Of a stretch of DNA of 64,000 nt, positions 1 through 10,512 are shown piece after piece. Where the stretch lies: contig JAOTOM010005134.1 in NCBI GenBank assembly GCA_034440615.1, positions 844,501 through 908,500 of the forward strand, in the 5' to 3' direction. The first letter of the stretch is position 1, and every line of letters starts with the position of its first letter. The position numbers and the translations under genes are program-made. This DNA is from Ashinkailepas kermadecensis (Eukaryota; Arthropoda; Thecostraca; Neolepadidae). The notes beneath the pieces were generated by a model, which was not told the DNA's origin, searched no databases, and saw only the letters and a program-made list of their open reading frames with translations.

Positions 1-1405
1 ACCCTGCACGCCCGGCCCCGGCATCAGCGTCCTGCACCCTGCACCCCTTCGCTGTTCTGGTAACAGTGCTGCAGCGCATTTGGCTGTTCTCAGAAAGTCG
101 TCTGCGTTATTCGCAATGGCTCCGGCTAATTTATCAGCGTCCTGCCCGCCCCGGCATCGAGACGAACTCCTGCCCGGCCCGGCATCAGCGTCCTGCCCGG
201 CCCGGCATCAGCGTCCTGCCCGGCCCGGCATCAGCGTCCTGCCCGGCCCGGCATCAGCGTCCTGCCCGGCCCGGCATCAGCGTCCTGCCAGCCAACCCAG
301 CATCAGCGTCCTGCCCGGCCCGGCATCAGCGTCCTGCCCGCCCCGGCATCAGAGTCCTGCCCGGCCCGGCATCAGCGTCCTGCCCGGCCCGGCATCAGCG
401 TCCTGCCCGGCCCGGCATCAGCGTCCTGCCCGGCCCGGCATCAGCGTCCTGCCAGCCCCGGCATCAGCGTCCTGCCAGCCAACCCAGCATCAGCGTCCTG
501 CCCGGCCCGGCATCAGCGTCCTGCCCGGCCCGGCATCAGCGTCCTGCCCGGCCCGGCATCAGCGTCCTGCCCGGCCCGGCATCAGCGTCCTGCCCGGCCC
601 GGCATCAGCGTCCTGCCCGGCCCGGCATCAGCGTCCTGCCCGGCCCGGCATCAGCGTCCTGCCAGCCGGCCCGGCATCAGCGTCCTGCCCGGCCCGGCAT
701 CAGTGTCCTGCCCGGCCCGGCATCAGCGTCCTGCAGCCGGCCCGGCATCAGCGTCCTGCCCGCCCCGGCATCAGTGTCCTGCCCGGCCCGGCATCAGCGT
801 CCTGCCCGGCCAACGGCATCAGCATCCTGCCAGCCAACCCAGCATCAGTGTCCTGCCCGCCCCGGCATCAGCGTCCTGCCCGCCCCGGCATCAGCGTCCT
901 GCCAGCCAACCCAGCATCAGTGTCCTGCCCGGCCCGGCATCAGCGTCCTGCCCGCCCCGGCATCAGCGTCCTGCCAGCCAACCCAGCATCAGCGTCCTGC
1001 CCGCCCCGGCATCAGCGTCCTGCCAGCCAACCCAGCATCAGCGTCCTGCCCGCCTCGGCATCAGCGTCCTGCCAGCCAACGGCATCAGCGTCCTACCCGC
1101 CCCGGCATCAGCGTCCTGCCAGCCAACGGCATCAGCGTCCTGCCCGCCGGCCCGGCATTAGTGTCCTGCCCCCCCCCCGGTATCAGCGTCCTGCCAGCCA
1201 ACCCAGCATCAGAGTCCTCCCGCCCCGGCATCAGCGTCCTGCCAACCAACCCAGTTTCAGCGTCCTGCCCGTCCCGGCATCAGCGTCCTGCCAGCCACCC
1301 CAGCGTCAGCGTCCTGCCAGCAGCCCCAGCGTCGGCGTCCTGCTAGCCGCCCCAACATCAGTGTCCTGCCAGCAACCCCAGCGACAGCGTCCTGCCGGCC
1401 GGCCC
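1..1405. repeat. 23-bp GC-rich minisatellite
   Basis: Tandem copies of a 23-bp unit with core GGCATCAGCGTCCTGCCCGG. One isolated unit lies at 11-40, followed by about 95 bp of unique sequence, then the continuous array from about 139. Longer variants of 26-27 bp carry CAGCCAACCCAGCATCAG, and they become common after position 830. The unit has no stop codon in any forward frame, and 23 is not a multiple of 3, so all three forward frames stay open (up to about 500 codons). These frames are array by-products, not a proline-rich gene. The array runs off the left edge of the window. Confidence 0.97.
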
Positions 1406-1530
1406 GGCACCACCCCACAGGGCGAATCACGGCTGCTGACGAGTAGTCGGCGATTGCACCGGGGTGCCGTTGCTGTCCTCATAAACACCCTCTGGCCGGC
1501 CCGCATGTACCCACACCGGTACCCCATCAC

Positions 1531-2340
1531 CCGCACTCCGGGAACAACAGCCGACCCACTGAACCTCAGTACTGACTCACGTAACTAACCACGGACTCCG
1601 GGAACAACAGCCGACCCACTGAACCTCACTACTGACTCACGTAACTAACCACGGACTCACGGGAACCTACAGCGGACCCACTGAACCTCAGTACTGACTC
1701 ACGTAACTCACCACGGACTCACGGGAACCTACAGCGGACCCACTGAACCTCAGTACTGACTCACGTAACTCACCACGGACTCCGGGAACAACAGCCGACC
1801 CACTGAACCTCAGTACTGACTCACGTAACTAACCACGGACTCACGGGAACCTACAGCGGACCCACTGAACCTCAGTACTGACTCACGTAACTCACCACGG
1901 ACTCCGGGAACAACAGCCGACCCACTGAACCCCACTACTGACTCACGTAACTAACCACGGACTCACGGGAACCTACAGCGGACCCACTGAACCTCAGTAC
2001 TGACTCACGTAACTCACCACGGACTCACGGGAACCTACAGCGGACCCACTGAACCTCAGTACTGACTCACGTAACTCACCACGGACTCCGGGAACAACAG
2101 CCGACCCACTGAACCTCAGTACTGACTCACGTAACTAACCACGGACTCCGGGAACAAAAGCCGACCCACTGAACCTCACGACTGACTCACGTAACTAACC
2201 ACGGACTCCGGGAACAACAGCCGACCCACTGAACCTCACTACTGACTCACGTAACTAACCACGGACTCACGAGAGTCTACAGCGGACCCACTGAACCTCA
2301 CGACTAACTAACGAACTCACCACGGACTCACGGGAAGGCC
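1531..2340. repeat. 60/62-bp two-variant minisatellite
   Basis: About 13 tandem units sharing the core GACCCACTGAACCTCAGTAC. Two monomer types are interspersed. Type A is 60 bp (CCGGGAACAACAGCCG, usually ending GTAACTAAC). Type B is 62 bp (CACGGGAACCTACAGCGG, often ending GTAACTCAC). The order read left to right is A A B B A B A B B A A A B'. Starts at 1538 and 1598 give the 60-bp period; starts at 1659 and 1721 give the 62-bp period. Confidence 0.95.
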
Positions 2341-2490
2341 GACTCCCGGGACCTCATGTCATGCTCACGGAAATCATGTCCCATCCTCGTAACCCCGCAT
2401 GGCTCCACGTGTGCCGTTACGGCGGCGTTGGCACTGGAGTCAGCCGCTGCGGAAGCAGTTGGGCCATTGCAGTCGCCTGGTGGGACCATC

Positions 2491-2516
2491 TCACACACAC
2501 ACATACACACACACAC

Positions 2517-2615
<99 letters not shown>

Positions 2616-2645
2616 TATATATATATATACATATATATATATATG
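2491..2645. repeat. Compound CA/TA microsatellite
   Basis: A short (CA)n tract is followed by a long (TA)n tract interrupted by CACACACA and TACA. Tyr/Ile-rich open frames across it on both strands are artefacts. Confidence 0.97.
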
Positions 2646-3100
2646 GAAGCAGTCTGAGATTTGCCAGCGTTGTCGGCATTGTCGTCGTCAGTGTTGTGAG
2701 CTGGGCCAGTGTCAAGCGTCGAGCGTGCCCCAATCTCTACCGTGAGTGGATCGGCCGTTATCTCCTGCGTCTGTTGGCTGTCCTGAGCCGACCCTGGAAG
2801 TGGCTCAATGCAGGTGAGATGCGGATAACAGCTGAGTGAACACACCCGACTCACTCCCCTCTTCATCCTGCATGAGGCGGAAGGGTATCTGGCAGCCGGG
2901 ACTCGGGGACTATGCAGAAGGGAAGACAACGCGGTCGGCGTAGACAACATGGACGGTATATAATAAATTATTTTCAGGGAGAGTTATGTGTGCGTTCGTT
3001 TCGGTTTCGAATGGTTCATATTGCTGGCGTTATTTTTTCATCAGTTGCATGAGATGAGCATCCATTGTAATGGGATGATATCCCAAATCACACATCCATA
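2646..3100. other. No gene recognised
   Basis: Mixed-composition sequence. The short open frames have no recognisable motif, and I see no repeat. Confidence 0.5.
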
Positions 3101-3102
3101 CA

Positions 3103-3170
3103 TTCTTGTCCGAACTGCCTGACTCGGGGTTCTTGTCCGAACTGCCTGACTCGGGGTTCTTGTCCGAACT
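3103..3170. repeat. 30-bp tandem repeat, about 2.3 copies
   Basis: The unit contains TTCTTGTCCGAACTGCCTGA and occurs twice in near-perfect form, followed by a partial third copy. Confidence 0.9.
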
Positions 3171-3178
3171 ATTACGCT

Positions 3179-3640
3179 GAGACGGTGGCAGTGACCAATG
3201 TGCACAGATGTTAAGCTCTCTATGCTGCCGAGACAGTGGCGGTTGGGCGCGAATGATCAACTCTGGTCGAAGCGCCCTAAAGCCAAAATAACTAACTAAC
3301 TAACTGACAGTGGCGGTGACGAAGGTGTACACATTTTAAGCTCCCTATGATGCCTGGACAGTGGCGGTAACCAAGGTGTACACGTTTTAAGTCCCCACGA
3401 TCCGAGACAGTGGCGGTAAGCAAGGTGTACAGATCGTAAGCTCCTCAGGACGCTGAGACAGCTGCTGTGACCAAGGCGTACAACTCTTCAGCTCCTTCGG
3501 ACGCCGAGACAGTGGCAGTGACCAAGGTGCGCAGATATTTAGCTTCTTGGGACACTGTTACAATGGTAAGAACCAAGATGTATAAATGTTCAACCTACAC
3601 GGAACATCGACACAGTGGCAGTGACGAGAAGTGAAAATGT
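3179..3640. repeat. Diverged ~50-bp minisatellite
   Basis: About nine diverged copies built on CAGTGGCGGTGACCAAGGTG followed by a T-rich half and AGCTCC. Starts near 3306, 3357 and 3408 give a period of about 51. An (ACTA)n patch near 3290-3303 interrupts the array. Divergence suggests an old array. Confidence 0.85.
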
Positions 3641-3754
3641 TCAGACCGCTACCCACAAAAAGCAATGTTAACAGATGCCTGTCTGTAGGTCTATGCATGC
3701 GTAGGTTATAAAAAAACAGACAGGTTTGCATAAGATGTAACAGTGGCGAAAGGA

Positions 3755-3905
3755 AACGTGGTGGTGATGTGGCACTTAATGTGGCTCCTATTGCTGATGC
3801 GGCAATTAATGTGGCTGCTGCTTATATGGCAATTAATACGGCGATTGTTCCTTGTGTGGCAATTTATGTGGCTGTTGTTGCTGATGTGGCAATTAATAAT
3901 TCACT
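3755..3905. repeat. Degenerate ~30-bp GATGTGGCAATTAATGTGGC repeat
   Basis: Four or five imperfect copies of a unit alternating GATGTGGC and AATTAATGTGGCTG. No coding potential recognised. Confidence 0.75.
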
Positions 3906-4850
3906 TGTAATGATTAAGGACTGATGCCGTAGTGGCTGCTAATTGATAGTATTTATTAGAACGAATGCAAAAACAGACAGGACATCGAAATTCCACCCTC
4001 CAGCTATCGCCTCCCTGACAGAACCCATTTCAAATTGGGAATGGATATCGCTCTACGTTGTGCTACGCATGACTGACTGCAGCTTCATGCCTAGTGGTTG
4101 GGTTTTCAGAACCCTTAGATTATTGTTTGGCATTCGCCGAGCCTACCGATTTTCATGGCTGAAATGTAGATCGCGGGCGAGCAACCAAGCCTTTTTGGAC
4201 GGGGGTTCTCAGAGCTCACCAGACAAGATGGCATTGCTAGATACACGTATACGGAGGCTGGAGAGACCTTGACAAGGGAAGCGTGGCCCATTGAGAAATT
4301 AAGAGTAAAGTTAGACTAACTAAGGATAGCCCACCACATTCACTCGCCTGCCCCGCCCCATACCCTGCCCTAATAATCCTTCTGACTGCACTATTCTCTT
4401 CATCTCCCTCATCCTATGATCTCGAAAAGGCCAGAGCTCGCCGAAACGTTAAGCTTAAACTGTACGTACTTAAATGGCGCTCTCACAAAAGGTAATCTGT
4501 ATCAGTATCCCTCTCATATCCCTCCCTCTCCCTCCTACGCCCGGTGCATTTATTGCAGAAGAATTGCAAGATTCCCACATTTTTCTGGAATTTCTGCTCG
4601 TTTCCGGCGCCGTCCGCCCGTCCGGCGAACGCCTTTGTCCCTCCAGTCGGATCCGCGAGTAGACAATGCACGGCCAGCATCGGTTTAATGTCCGAAAAGG
4701 AGAGGTGTCAAACGCCTACGCAGGCACACGAACGAAAAAACACAACACATAATCGGCGATGTGAGGTCGCTATCTTCACGCCAGTAATCCTCTCCCACCC
4801 CGCTACACAGGAACACGGAAAGCCTCGGGTGTGGGGACAGCCTTGGGAGA
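3906..4850. other. No gene recognised
   Basis: Several open frames of 60-130 codons overlap on both strands without motif, signal peptide or splice context that I can support. A pyrimidine-rich stretch lies around 4340-4410 and 4500-4540. Confidence 0.5.
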
Positions 4851-4854
4851 TGCT

Positions 4855-5000
4855 CAGTGAGGCGTCAGCTTCGCGCCGCGGACTGCAGGCATACACCGAA
4901 CGTGGCGGACATTGGACAGTTCAGTGAAGCGTCAGCCTAGCGACGCTGACCGCAGGCATACACCGGACGTGGGGACACTGGACAGCTCAATGAAGCGTCA
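4855..5000. repeat. ~66-bp tandem duplication
   Basis: Two copies sharing GCAGGCATACACCG, GACA(T/C)TGGACAG and GAAGCGTCAGC, with the start of a third near 4989. It lies directly before the 45-bp array. Confidence 0.8.
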
Positions 5001-5045
5001 GCTATGGCTCTGCAGACCAGAATGTAGTCCGCAGACGGCGCAGAC

Positions 5046-5320
5046 GTCAGCTATGTCCCTGCGGACTACAGGATGCAGGTGGCAAACGGCGTCAGCCATG
5101 TCTCTGAGGACTATATAATGCAGGTGGCAGACGGCGTCAGCCATGTCTCTGCGGACTACAGGATACAGGTCGCAGACGGCGTCAGCCATGTCTCTGCGGA
5201 CTACAGGATGCAGGTCGCAGACGGCGTCAGCCATGTCTCTGCGGACTACAGGATGCAGGTCGCAGATGCCGTCAGCCATGTCTCTGCGGACTACAGGATG
5301 CAGGTCGCAGACGCCGCAGA
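5046..5320. repeat. 45-bp minisatellite, six copies
   Basis: Core GTCAGCCATGTCTCTGCGGA starts at 5091, 5136 and 5181, giving a 45-bp period. Because 45 is a multiple of 3 the array reads as a 15-residue repeat (QVADGVSHVSADYR), open on both strands. The forward frame runs on into the 87-bp array. Confidence 0.95.
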
Positions 5321-5399
5321 CGGCGGCCGCTGCGCGTTGTTTCGCTGCAAAGCCGTTCTCAAACGCAACCCTCTATCGATCTCGTCCCGTGTCGGGCCG

Positions 5400-6370
5400 A
5401 CTGGGGTCACGCGGTCCGGCCGGGCAGTGACGGGGCCGTCACGCGTGACGTCTGGTAGCACGCGCCGCACGTGTGTTGACACTGACCAGCTGGCCACGCG
5501 GTCCGGCCGGGCAGTGACGGGGCCGTCACGCGTGACGTCTGGTAGCACGCGCCGCACGTGTGTTGACACTGACCAGCTGGCCACGCGGTCCGGCCGGGCA
5601 GTGACGGGGTCGTCACGCGTGACGTCTGGTAGCACGCGCCGCACGTGTGTTGACACTGACCAGCTGGCCACGCGGTCCGGCCGGGCAGTGACGGGGTCGT
5701 CACGCGTGACGTCTGGTAGCACGCGCCGCACGTGTGTTGACACTGACCAGCTGGTCACGCGGTCCGGCCGGGCAGTGACGGGGTCGTCACGCGTGATGTC
5801 TGGTAGCACGCGCCGCACGTGTGTTGACACTGACCAGCTGGCCACGCGGTCCGGCCGGGCAGTGACGGGGTCGTCACGCGTGACGTCTGGTAGCACGCGC
5901 CGCACGTGTGTTGACACTGACCAGCTGGCCACGCGGTCCGGCCGGGCAGTGACGGGGTCGTCACGCGTGATTCTGGTAGCACGCCCCCGTGTGTTGACAC
6001 CCACCAGCTCGCCACGCCCGGCCGGGGGGGGATGGGGGGGTCGGATGTCTGGTAGCACGCGCCGCACGTGTGTTGACACTGACCAGCTGGCCACGCGGTC
6101 CGGCCGGGCAGTGACGGGGTCGTCACGCGTGACGTCTGGTAGCACGCGCCGCACGTGTGTTGACACTGACCAGCTGGCCACGCGGTCCGGCCGGGCAGTG
6201 ACGGGGCCGTCACGCGTGACGTCTGGTAGCACGCGCCGCACGTGTGTTGACACTGACCAGCTGGCCACGCGGTCCGGCCGGGCAGTGACGGGGTCGTCAC
6301 GCGTGACGTCTGGTAGCACGCGCCGCACGTGTGTTGACACTGACCAGCTGGCCACGCGGTCCGGCCGGCG
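5400..6370. repeat. 87-bp minisatellite, about 11 copies
   Basis: Core GCGGTCCGGCCGGGCAGTGA recurs every 87 bp (for example 5494 to 5581). Copies are nearly identical except for one degenerate, G-run-containing unit near 5960-6050. The unit encodes 29 codons without a stop in the forward frame (TRSGRAVTG...TCVDTDQLA) and is also open on the reverse strand. It contains ACGCGT and CACGTG-rich CpG sequence. I read it as satellite DNA: no intron, signal or domain supports a gene. Confidence 0.95.
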
Positions 6371-6387
6371 GCGATTGTCTCACATGC

Positions 6388-6429
6388 CACGTGAGCCAAT
6401 CATTTTTCACTTGGCGATTGGCTCACGTG
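6388..6429. repeat. Inverted repeat carrying CACGTG and CCAAT boxes
   Basis: The 14-mer CACGTGAGCCAATC (6388-6401) is followed after 14 bases by its exact reverse complement GATTGGCTCACGTG (6416-6429). Each arm holds an E-box next to a CCAAT motif. It lies immediately after the 87-bp array. It could be a regulatory module or a chance hairpin. Confidence 0.7.
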
Positions 6430-6554
6430 CCACGAGTTAGATCAGATAGCAGGTGGAGACACGACGGTAGAAGCTGGGCGCTCGTACAGCCACCCCGCGG
6501 GGTTCTGGCCGCGACCTGATCAGCTGTGCGGAACCCGTCTGGACGCACGTACAC

Positions 6555-6880
6555 TGCAGTGGCAGATCCAGGGGGAAACTGGGGGCATGTGCCCCCCCCC
6601 CTACTCCACCCGATAGTCATACAGCGCCCTTCGACTAGAAGAAGGCGCTGGTTCAGCATGCTTGTGTACATCCCCCGCTGAGCGAGTTTCTCAACCGATG
6701 GTGCCCTTCAGAGTAGAAAAGTCGACCAATTCCGGAGAATTGGCGCCCCTTCAGGATACTCGAGTGCACCATCTCTCCCGGTCCAATGAGTTTTTGAGCC
6801 GATGGCGCCCCCTCCGGAGAAAAAAAATGGCGTCCGTCCAGAGCAAATGCCTCCCTCCCCAGGAAAAATAATTGGATCCG
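6555..6880. repeat. GTGCCC-type dispersed repeat, copy 1
   Basis: Begins CAGTGGCAGATCCAGGGGG and continues as degenerate short blocks of the type GATGGTGCCCTTCAGAG / GATGGCGCCCCCTCCGG separated by A-rich spacers. The same style of sequence recurs near 24.86, 25.45, 26.45 and 62.2-62.6 kb. No coding potential is seen. Confidence 0.55.
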
Positions 6881-6904
6881 CCCCAAGTGTATTTTACAGG
6901 CTTA

Positions 6905-7160
6905 TTCGTTCACAGTGATCAAAATATTTTCTCATTTATTGTCGGATATGGTGAATTATCAAAATATATCCCAGTGGTATACCAAGATCGTGTTTTCCCT
7001 TATATGTACATACCAGCCCCTGCAGTAAATTCGATCTAAAAGATCTAATCAGAGGCGGAAACCTCTTTCGTGAAACAGAACTGGTGCTCAGCGGAGTAGC
7101 GACCGGAATAAGACAAGTCAGATCAGCAGTGTGCACGCCTGGCACATTATGCATGCGTGC
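6905..7160. repeat. Dispersed repeat family B, copy 1
   Basis: Colinear with 15055-15310. Shared blocks in order: CTCATTTATTGT, GTGAAT.ATC, CTGCAGTAA.TT, ACCTCTTTCGTGAA, CAGCG and CAGCAGT. The copies are diverged and of similar length, suggesting an old non-coding transposon family. Confidence 0.6.
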
Positions 7161-7357
7161 TCTCTCTGTACGTTATCATTGGACGCGTTTTTTCCCTATG
7201 CAGGTAATTATTGTATAACACCAAGATGTTTTACTTAACAAGGATATCCACAAAATGTGTACGCAGAATCAATGTCAAACGTGATCCGATCAGTTGGGCA
7301 CTATAAGTATCGTCACGTGATTAGGTGCACGGTAGCACCCATCGCGCCGCAGTGGAA

Positions 7358-7390
7358 ATTGACGGCAGAACTGGCCACCGGACGGACATG
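7358..7390 (+). repeat. Left copy of a duplicated flank of the hAT-like element
   Basis: The stretch starting ATTGACGGCAGAACTGGCCA recurs at 8292-8324. Removing the 845-bp element plus one 8-bp target copy leaves the two copies 81 bp apart, so an older tandem duplication of about 81 bp was the insertion site. Confidence 0.85.
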
Positions 7391-7407
7391 CTATAACGAC
7401 ACAGGAC

Positions 7408-7415
7408 CAGGGATG

Positions 7416-7447
<32 letters not shown>

Positions 7448-8252
7448 CCGGAGCCGGAACATTTTGCCCGGAGCCGGAGCCGGAGCCGGAGCCGCCGGGA
7501 CATTTTACTCGGAGCCGGAGTCGGAGCCGGAGCCGTCAAAAGCAGGGCGGCTCCGACTCCGAAAGAGGTGTAAATTAAACAAAATTAGCAAACGTGAAAT
7601 GAACACATTATACCTAGTATGGTATGGTATGGTATGAAAACGCATTTTTAAACGCCAAAATGTTTAAATACGAGTAACATGTAAAAATATCAAATAATGG
7701 TAGAATAACCAATAACCATATTCTGGCCTCAGTAGTGAATGCAATAGTTCCATGTTTAGTTTAGTTAAGTTCATTGTTTCCATCATCAACGGGTTGTTGT
7801 ACCTTATTAGAGATGAGGTCAAACATTACAATTTACAACAATGGTGTTCCTTGGACCGTTCACGGGATGGGGAGTGTTGTTGATTCGAGTCTCCCCTCTT
7901 CTGATTGCCCCAATACGGCACGAAGCGAGCGTCAGTTTACGAGGGCCAGTTTCCGATGCAAGATAGATACAGGGTTTATATGGGAAAGTTGCTTATAATT
8001 GTCTGAAGTTTGCGCCCCTGAATGGTCGCGGCTAACTTTTTTTTACATCCCCCTAGCTCTTACTTAATGGATCGATCACGTTTGGGATGTACGGAGCCGG
8101 AGCCGGAGCCGGAGCCGCCGGAGCCGGTACATTTTGCCCGGAGCCGGAGCCGGAGCCGGAGCCGCCGGGACATTTTACTCGGAGCCGGAGTCGGAGTCGG
8201 AGCCGGAGTCGGAGCCGCAGCCGTCCAAAATTTTCCCGGCTCCGCATCCCTG
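7408..8252. mobile_element. Composite non-autonomous hAT-like element, 845 bp
   Basis: Ends are a perfect 17-bp inverted repeat, CAGGGATGCGGAGCCGG at 7408 and its complement CCGGCTCCGCATCCCTG ending at 8252. It is bounded by an exact 8-bp direct repeat CACAGGAC (7400-7407 and 8253-8260). An 8-bp target duplication and CAGGGATG-type tips are hallmarks of the hAT superfamily. There is no transposase frame. Inside, two GGAGCC-rich blocks (7416-7542 and 8092-8230) are about 130 bp long, nearly identical and in direct orientation, flanking about 520 bp of unrelated AT-rich spacer. The right block also starts with a tip-like GGGATGTACGGAGCC (8086), so the element looks like two short units that moved with the DNA between them. 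Confidence 0.85.
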
Positions 8253-8291
8253 CACAGGACGCCACGTAATGCCCGCCGTGCCGCCAGAGAT

Positions 8292-8324
8292 ATTGACGGC
8301 AGAACTGGCCACCGGACGGAAATG
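8292..8324 (+). repeat. Right copy of the duplicated flank of the hAT-like element
   Basis: Matches 7358-7390 with one or two changes; see that entry. A perfect TGACGTCA (CRE-type) palindrome lies just downstream at about 8339. Confidence 0.85.
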
Positions 8325-8507
8325 CTCTGCTGCCCCAGTGACGTCACACAATACCTGCTGCACGGGCCTGGAACGGAACCCGGAAGACACCGTGCGAGAC
8401 GTGCCAGTGCGACGAGGCCGTTAATCATGGTGACGGGCCTGTGTTGGCACCGGGAGATGCCGACCGCCCTCCTAGCGACAGCACGGTCAGTCAGTCAGGC
8501 AGCCGCA

Positions 8508-8528
8508 GACTATGATCGCGTCATAGTC
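8508..8528. repeat. Short perfect hairpin at the LINE 3' end
   Basis: GACTATGA (8508-8515) and TCATAGTC (8521-8528) pair around a 5-base loop. The right arm overlaps the stop codon of the minus-strand LINE reading frame. Confidence 0.7.
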
Positions 8529-10379
8529 TCGCTTCCATCAAGAGCTTGGCAATGTATAGTGGTTTGGTCCAGAGGTCCCGTAGAGTAGTGATAGAGAGGT
8601 TGTTTCGAAGAGTAGATAATTGAGGGCAGATGAAGAGAAGACGAGAGACATTTCCCTCGCCGTCGTTGCATCTCCTGCAGGTGGAGAAAGAAAGGGCACC
8701 AATTGTGTGTAGGTAGTCCAGGGTGCCATCCGCTTCTGAGTCTTGCCAAGTCAACGCGAAGTTTTCTTGGCAGGGTCTCCTCTTCCGCATTGATGTCTGG
8801 CGGCACAGCATCCAGGGGTCGCGAGTTCTCTTGGCTCGCTAGTAAGTTTCGTGTAAGAGTCGTGTGAATAGATTGTATTGATTGTTCTACCAGAGTCTCA
8901 TTAGAAAACGGCATCTGCGGCACGAATATGTTGTAGAAGCGTGATGGGGTGCTCTTCATTCGTCTTGGAGAGTCTCCTACGTCACGGAAGCAGCTTAAAG
9001 GATGGTCGGGTCGACAGTACTTGGCCACGTTCTGAGCTCCAGTCAATTCAAGATGATTCTGCACCGGAAGTACCTTCGCTTCCCTGGGGAGGTCTGAAAT
9101 GCTAGTCATCTTTGTCAAGCCGGTCGCCGCTTTAAGGCAGATATTTTGTGTCACCTGCATTTTTTTCATACTCGTCTCGCTAATGCAGGGGCACCACGCA
9201 TTTGAGGCGTAGTCAAAATGAGGCCTAATGAACTGCCTGTACAGATAAAATATGTCTTCTTTGGACTGCCCTTCGTTTGCTCCTGAGACCGCTCTGAGTA
9301 CATTATATTTCCTTCTGGCATTGCTATTCCTCGGCATGTTTACTGAAATGCATGAGGGGGTCGAACCTCACTCCCAAAACCTTAGGATATTGATCGAGAG
9401 GCAGCTTGATGTCATTCACTGAGATGTCAGGATGATAAGAGTATTGGTGTGTGTCAGGCATGAATAACGTCACCATGGACTTGGCAGGGGAGAGTCGTAG
9501 TTCCAGGCTCTCGAACCACTCAACCAGAGAGTTCAAGTATCTTTGCATTCTTCTCCCAATCGTCTGCAATTTAACATCCCTTGACAGTACCACGAAGTCA
9601 TCCGCATAAGACAAGACAAGTATTTCTGGTGGTGGGGGACAGCATTTGGTCACATACATGTTGAAGAGCTGGGGAGAAAACACTCCTGCTTGGGGGACGC
9701 CGTTTTTAAAGATTCTGGTGCGCGACATTGCTTCACCAGATTTAACCCGGGCTTTTCGGTATGTCAGGTAGCTGCAAAGCCATCTCTTGTCATTCACATG
9801 CACTTCGTCAATATTCATTATAATTTCGATCAATTTACATCGTGAGACCGTGTCAAAGGCTTTCGTCGCATCCAATGACACCGCAATGGTCCTCCCGGCG
9901 GTTTCTTCATGTTGAAGCCTTCCAAAATGTACTCACTCATCTTTGAGAGGTGGGTGTTTGTGCTATGGCCTTTTCGATATCCATGTTGATGTGGTTCAGG
10001 TTTGAGAAAACATTGCATTTCTATTCAGCATCAACCGCTCTAGAACCTTGGAAGAAGTGCAGAGAAAAGTAATAGGCCGGAGTAAGGAAGGATTGTTAGG
10101 AGACTTTCCAGGCTTCCATATTTGGATGATGGTTTCCTTCTTCTAGATCTCAGTTATCTGATTTGTGAGCCATGAACAGTTGAAAATTTACGTAAGCAAA
10201 TTCAGGGCTCTCTCTCCAAGATGTTTCAGATGATAGATCGCAATGTCGTCTGGGCCACAGGCGCCTGTATTTCTACGTGCTCCCATCACCTTTGTTACAT
10301 TAGAAACCTTAAAGGGCTTCTCGAGCTTACCATCAACACTGATAAAAATATTCACACCAAACGGCGTAAGCAGAGCCAA
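8521..10379 (-). pseudogene. Non-LTR retrotransposon reverse transcriptase, 5'-truncated and frameshifted
   Basis: Read on the minus strand, the segments at about 10379-10188, 10018-9830, 9881-9324 and 9337-8521 follow the order of a LINE reverse transcriptase. They are GPDDIAIYHLKHLG (fingers), QHGYRKGHSTNTHLSKM, SLDATKAFDTVSR (motif A), NGVPQAGVFSPQLFNMYV (motif B), SYADDFVVLS (catalytic YADD intact) and IRPHFDYASNAW. These are followed by a C-terminal LPRKLRVDLARLRSG region and a cysteine pair ending LFICP near 8650. At least three frameshifts separate the pieces. No endonuclease domain is found upstream, so the copy is truncated. It looks like an I/Jockey-type element, but I cannot fix the clade by eye. 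Confidence 0.85.
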
Positions 10380-10467
10380 ATGATACCCATAATGTTACTC
10401 AACAGAGCGGAACTAGTCATATTAACGCTTTTCATGGATGCACAGTGAGCTATATGGCTGCAATGAT

Positions 10468-10512
10468 AACCCATTCCACAATGGGTGGGTATCTACACCC
10501 ATTATATGGGTT
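10468..10512. repeat. Nested hairpin of AACCCAT / ATGGGTT
   Basis: AACCCATT at 10468 pairs with ATGGGTT ending at 10512, and inner ATGGGTG pairs with CACCCAT. The whole 45 bp can fold. It may be part of a small inverted-repeat element; no target duplication was found. Confidence 0.5.

Noticed and set aside
80..1588. Proline/alanine/serine-rich open frames of over 400 codons
   Set aside because: They track the 23-bp array exactly and all three forward frames are open; no true gene features.
2328..2950. Tyr/Ile-rich frames on both strands
   Set aside because: Products of the TA/CA microsatellite.
7408..8252. Arg/Glu/Pro-rich protein frames (RSRSRSR, EPEPEPE)
   Set aside because: They arise from GGAGCC repeats inside the hAT-like element.
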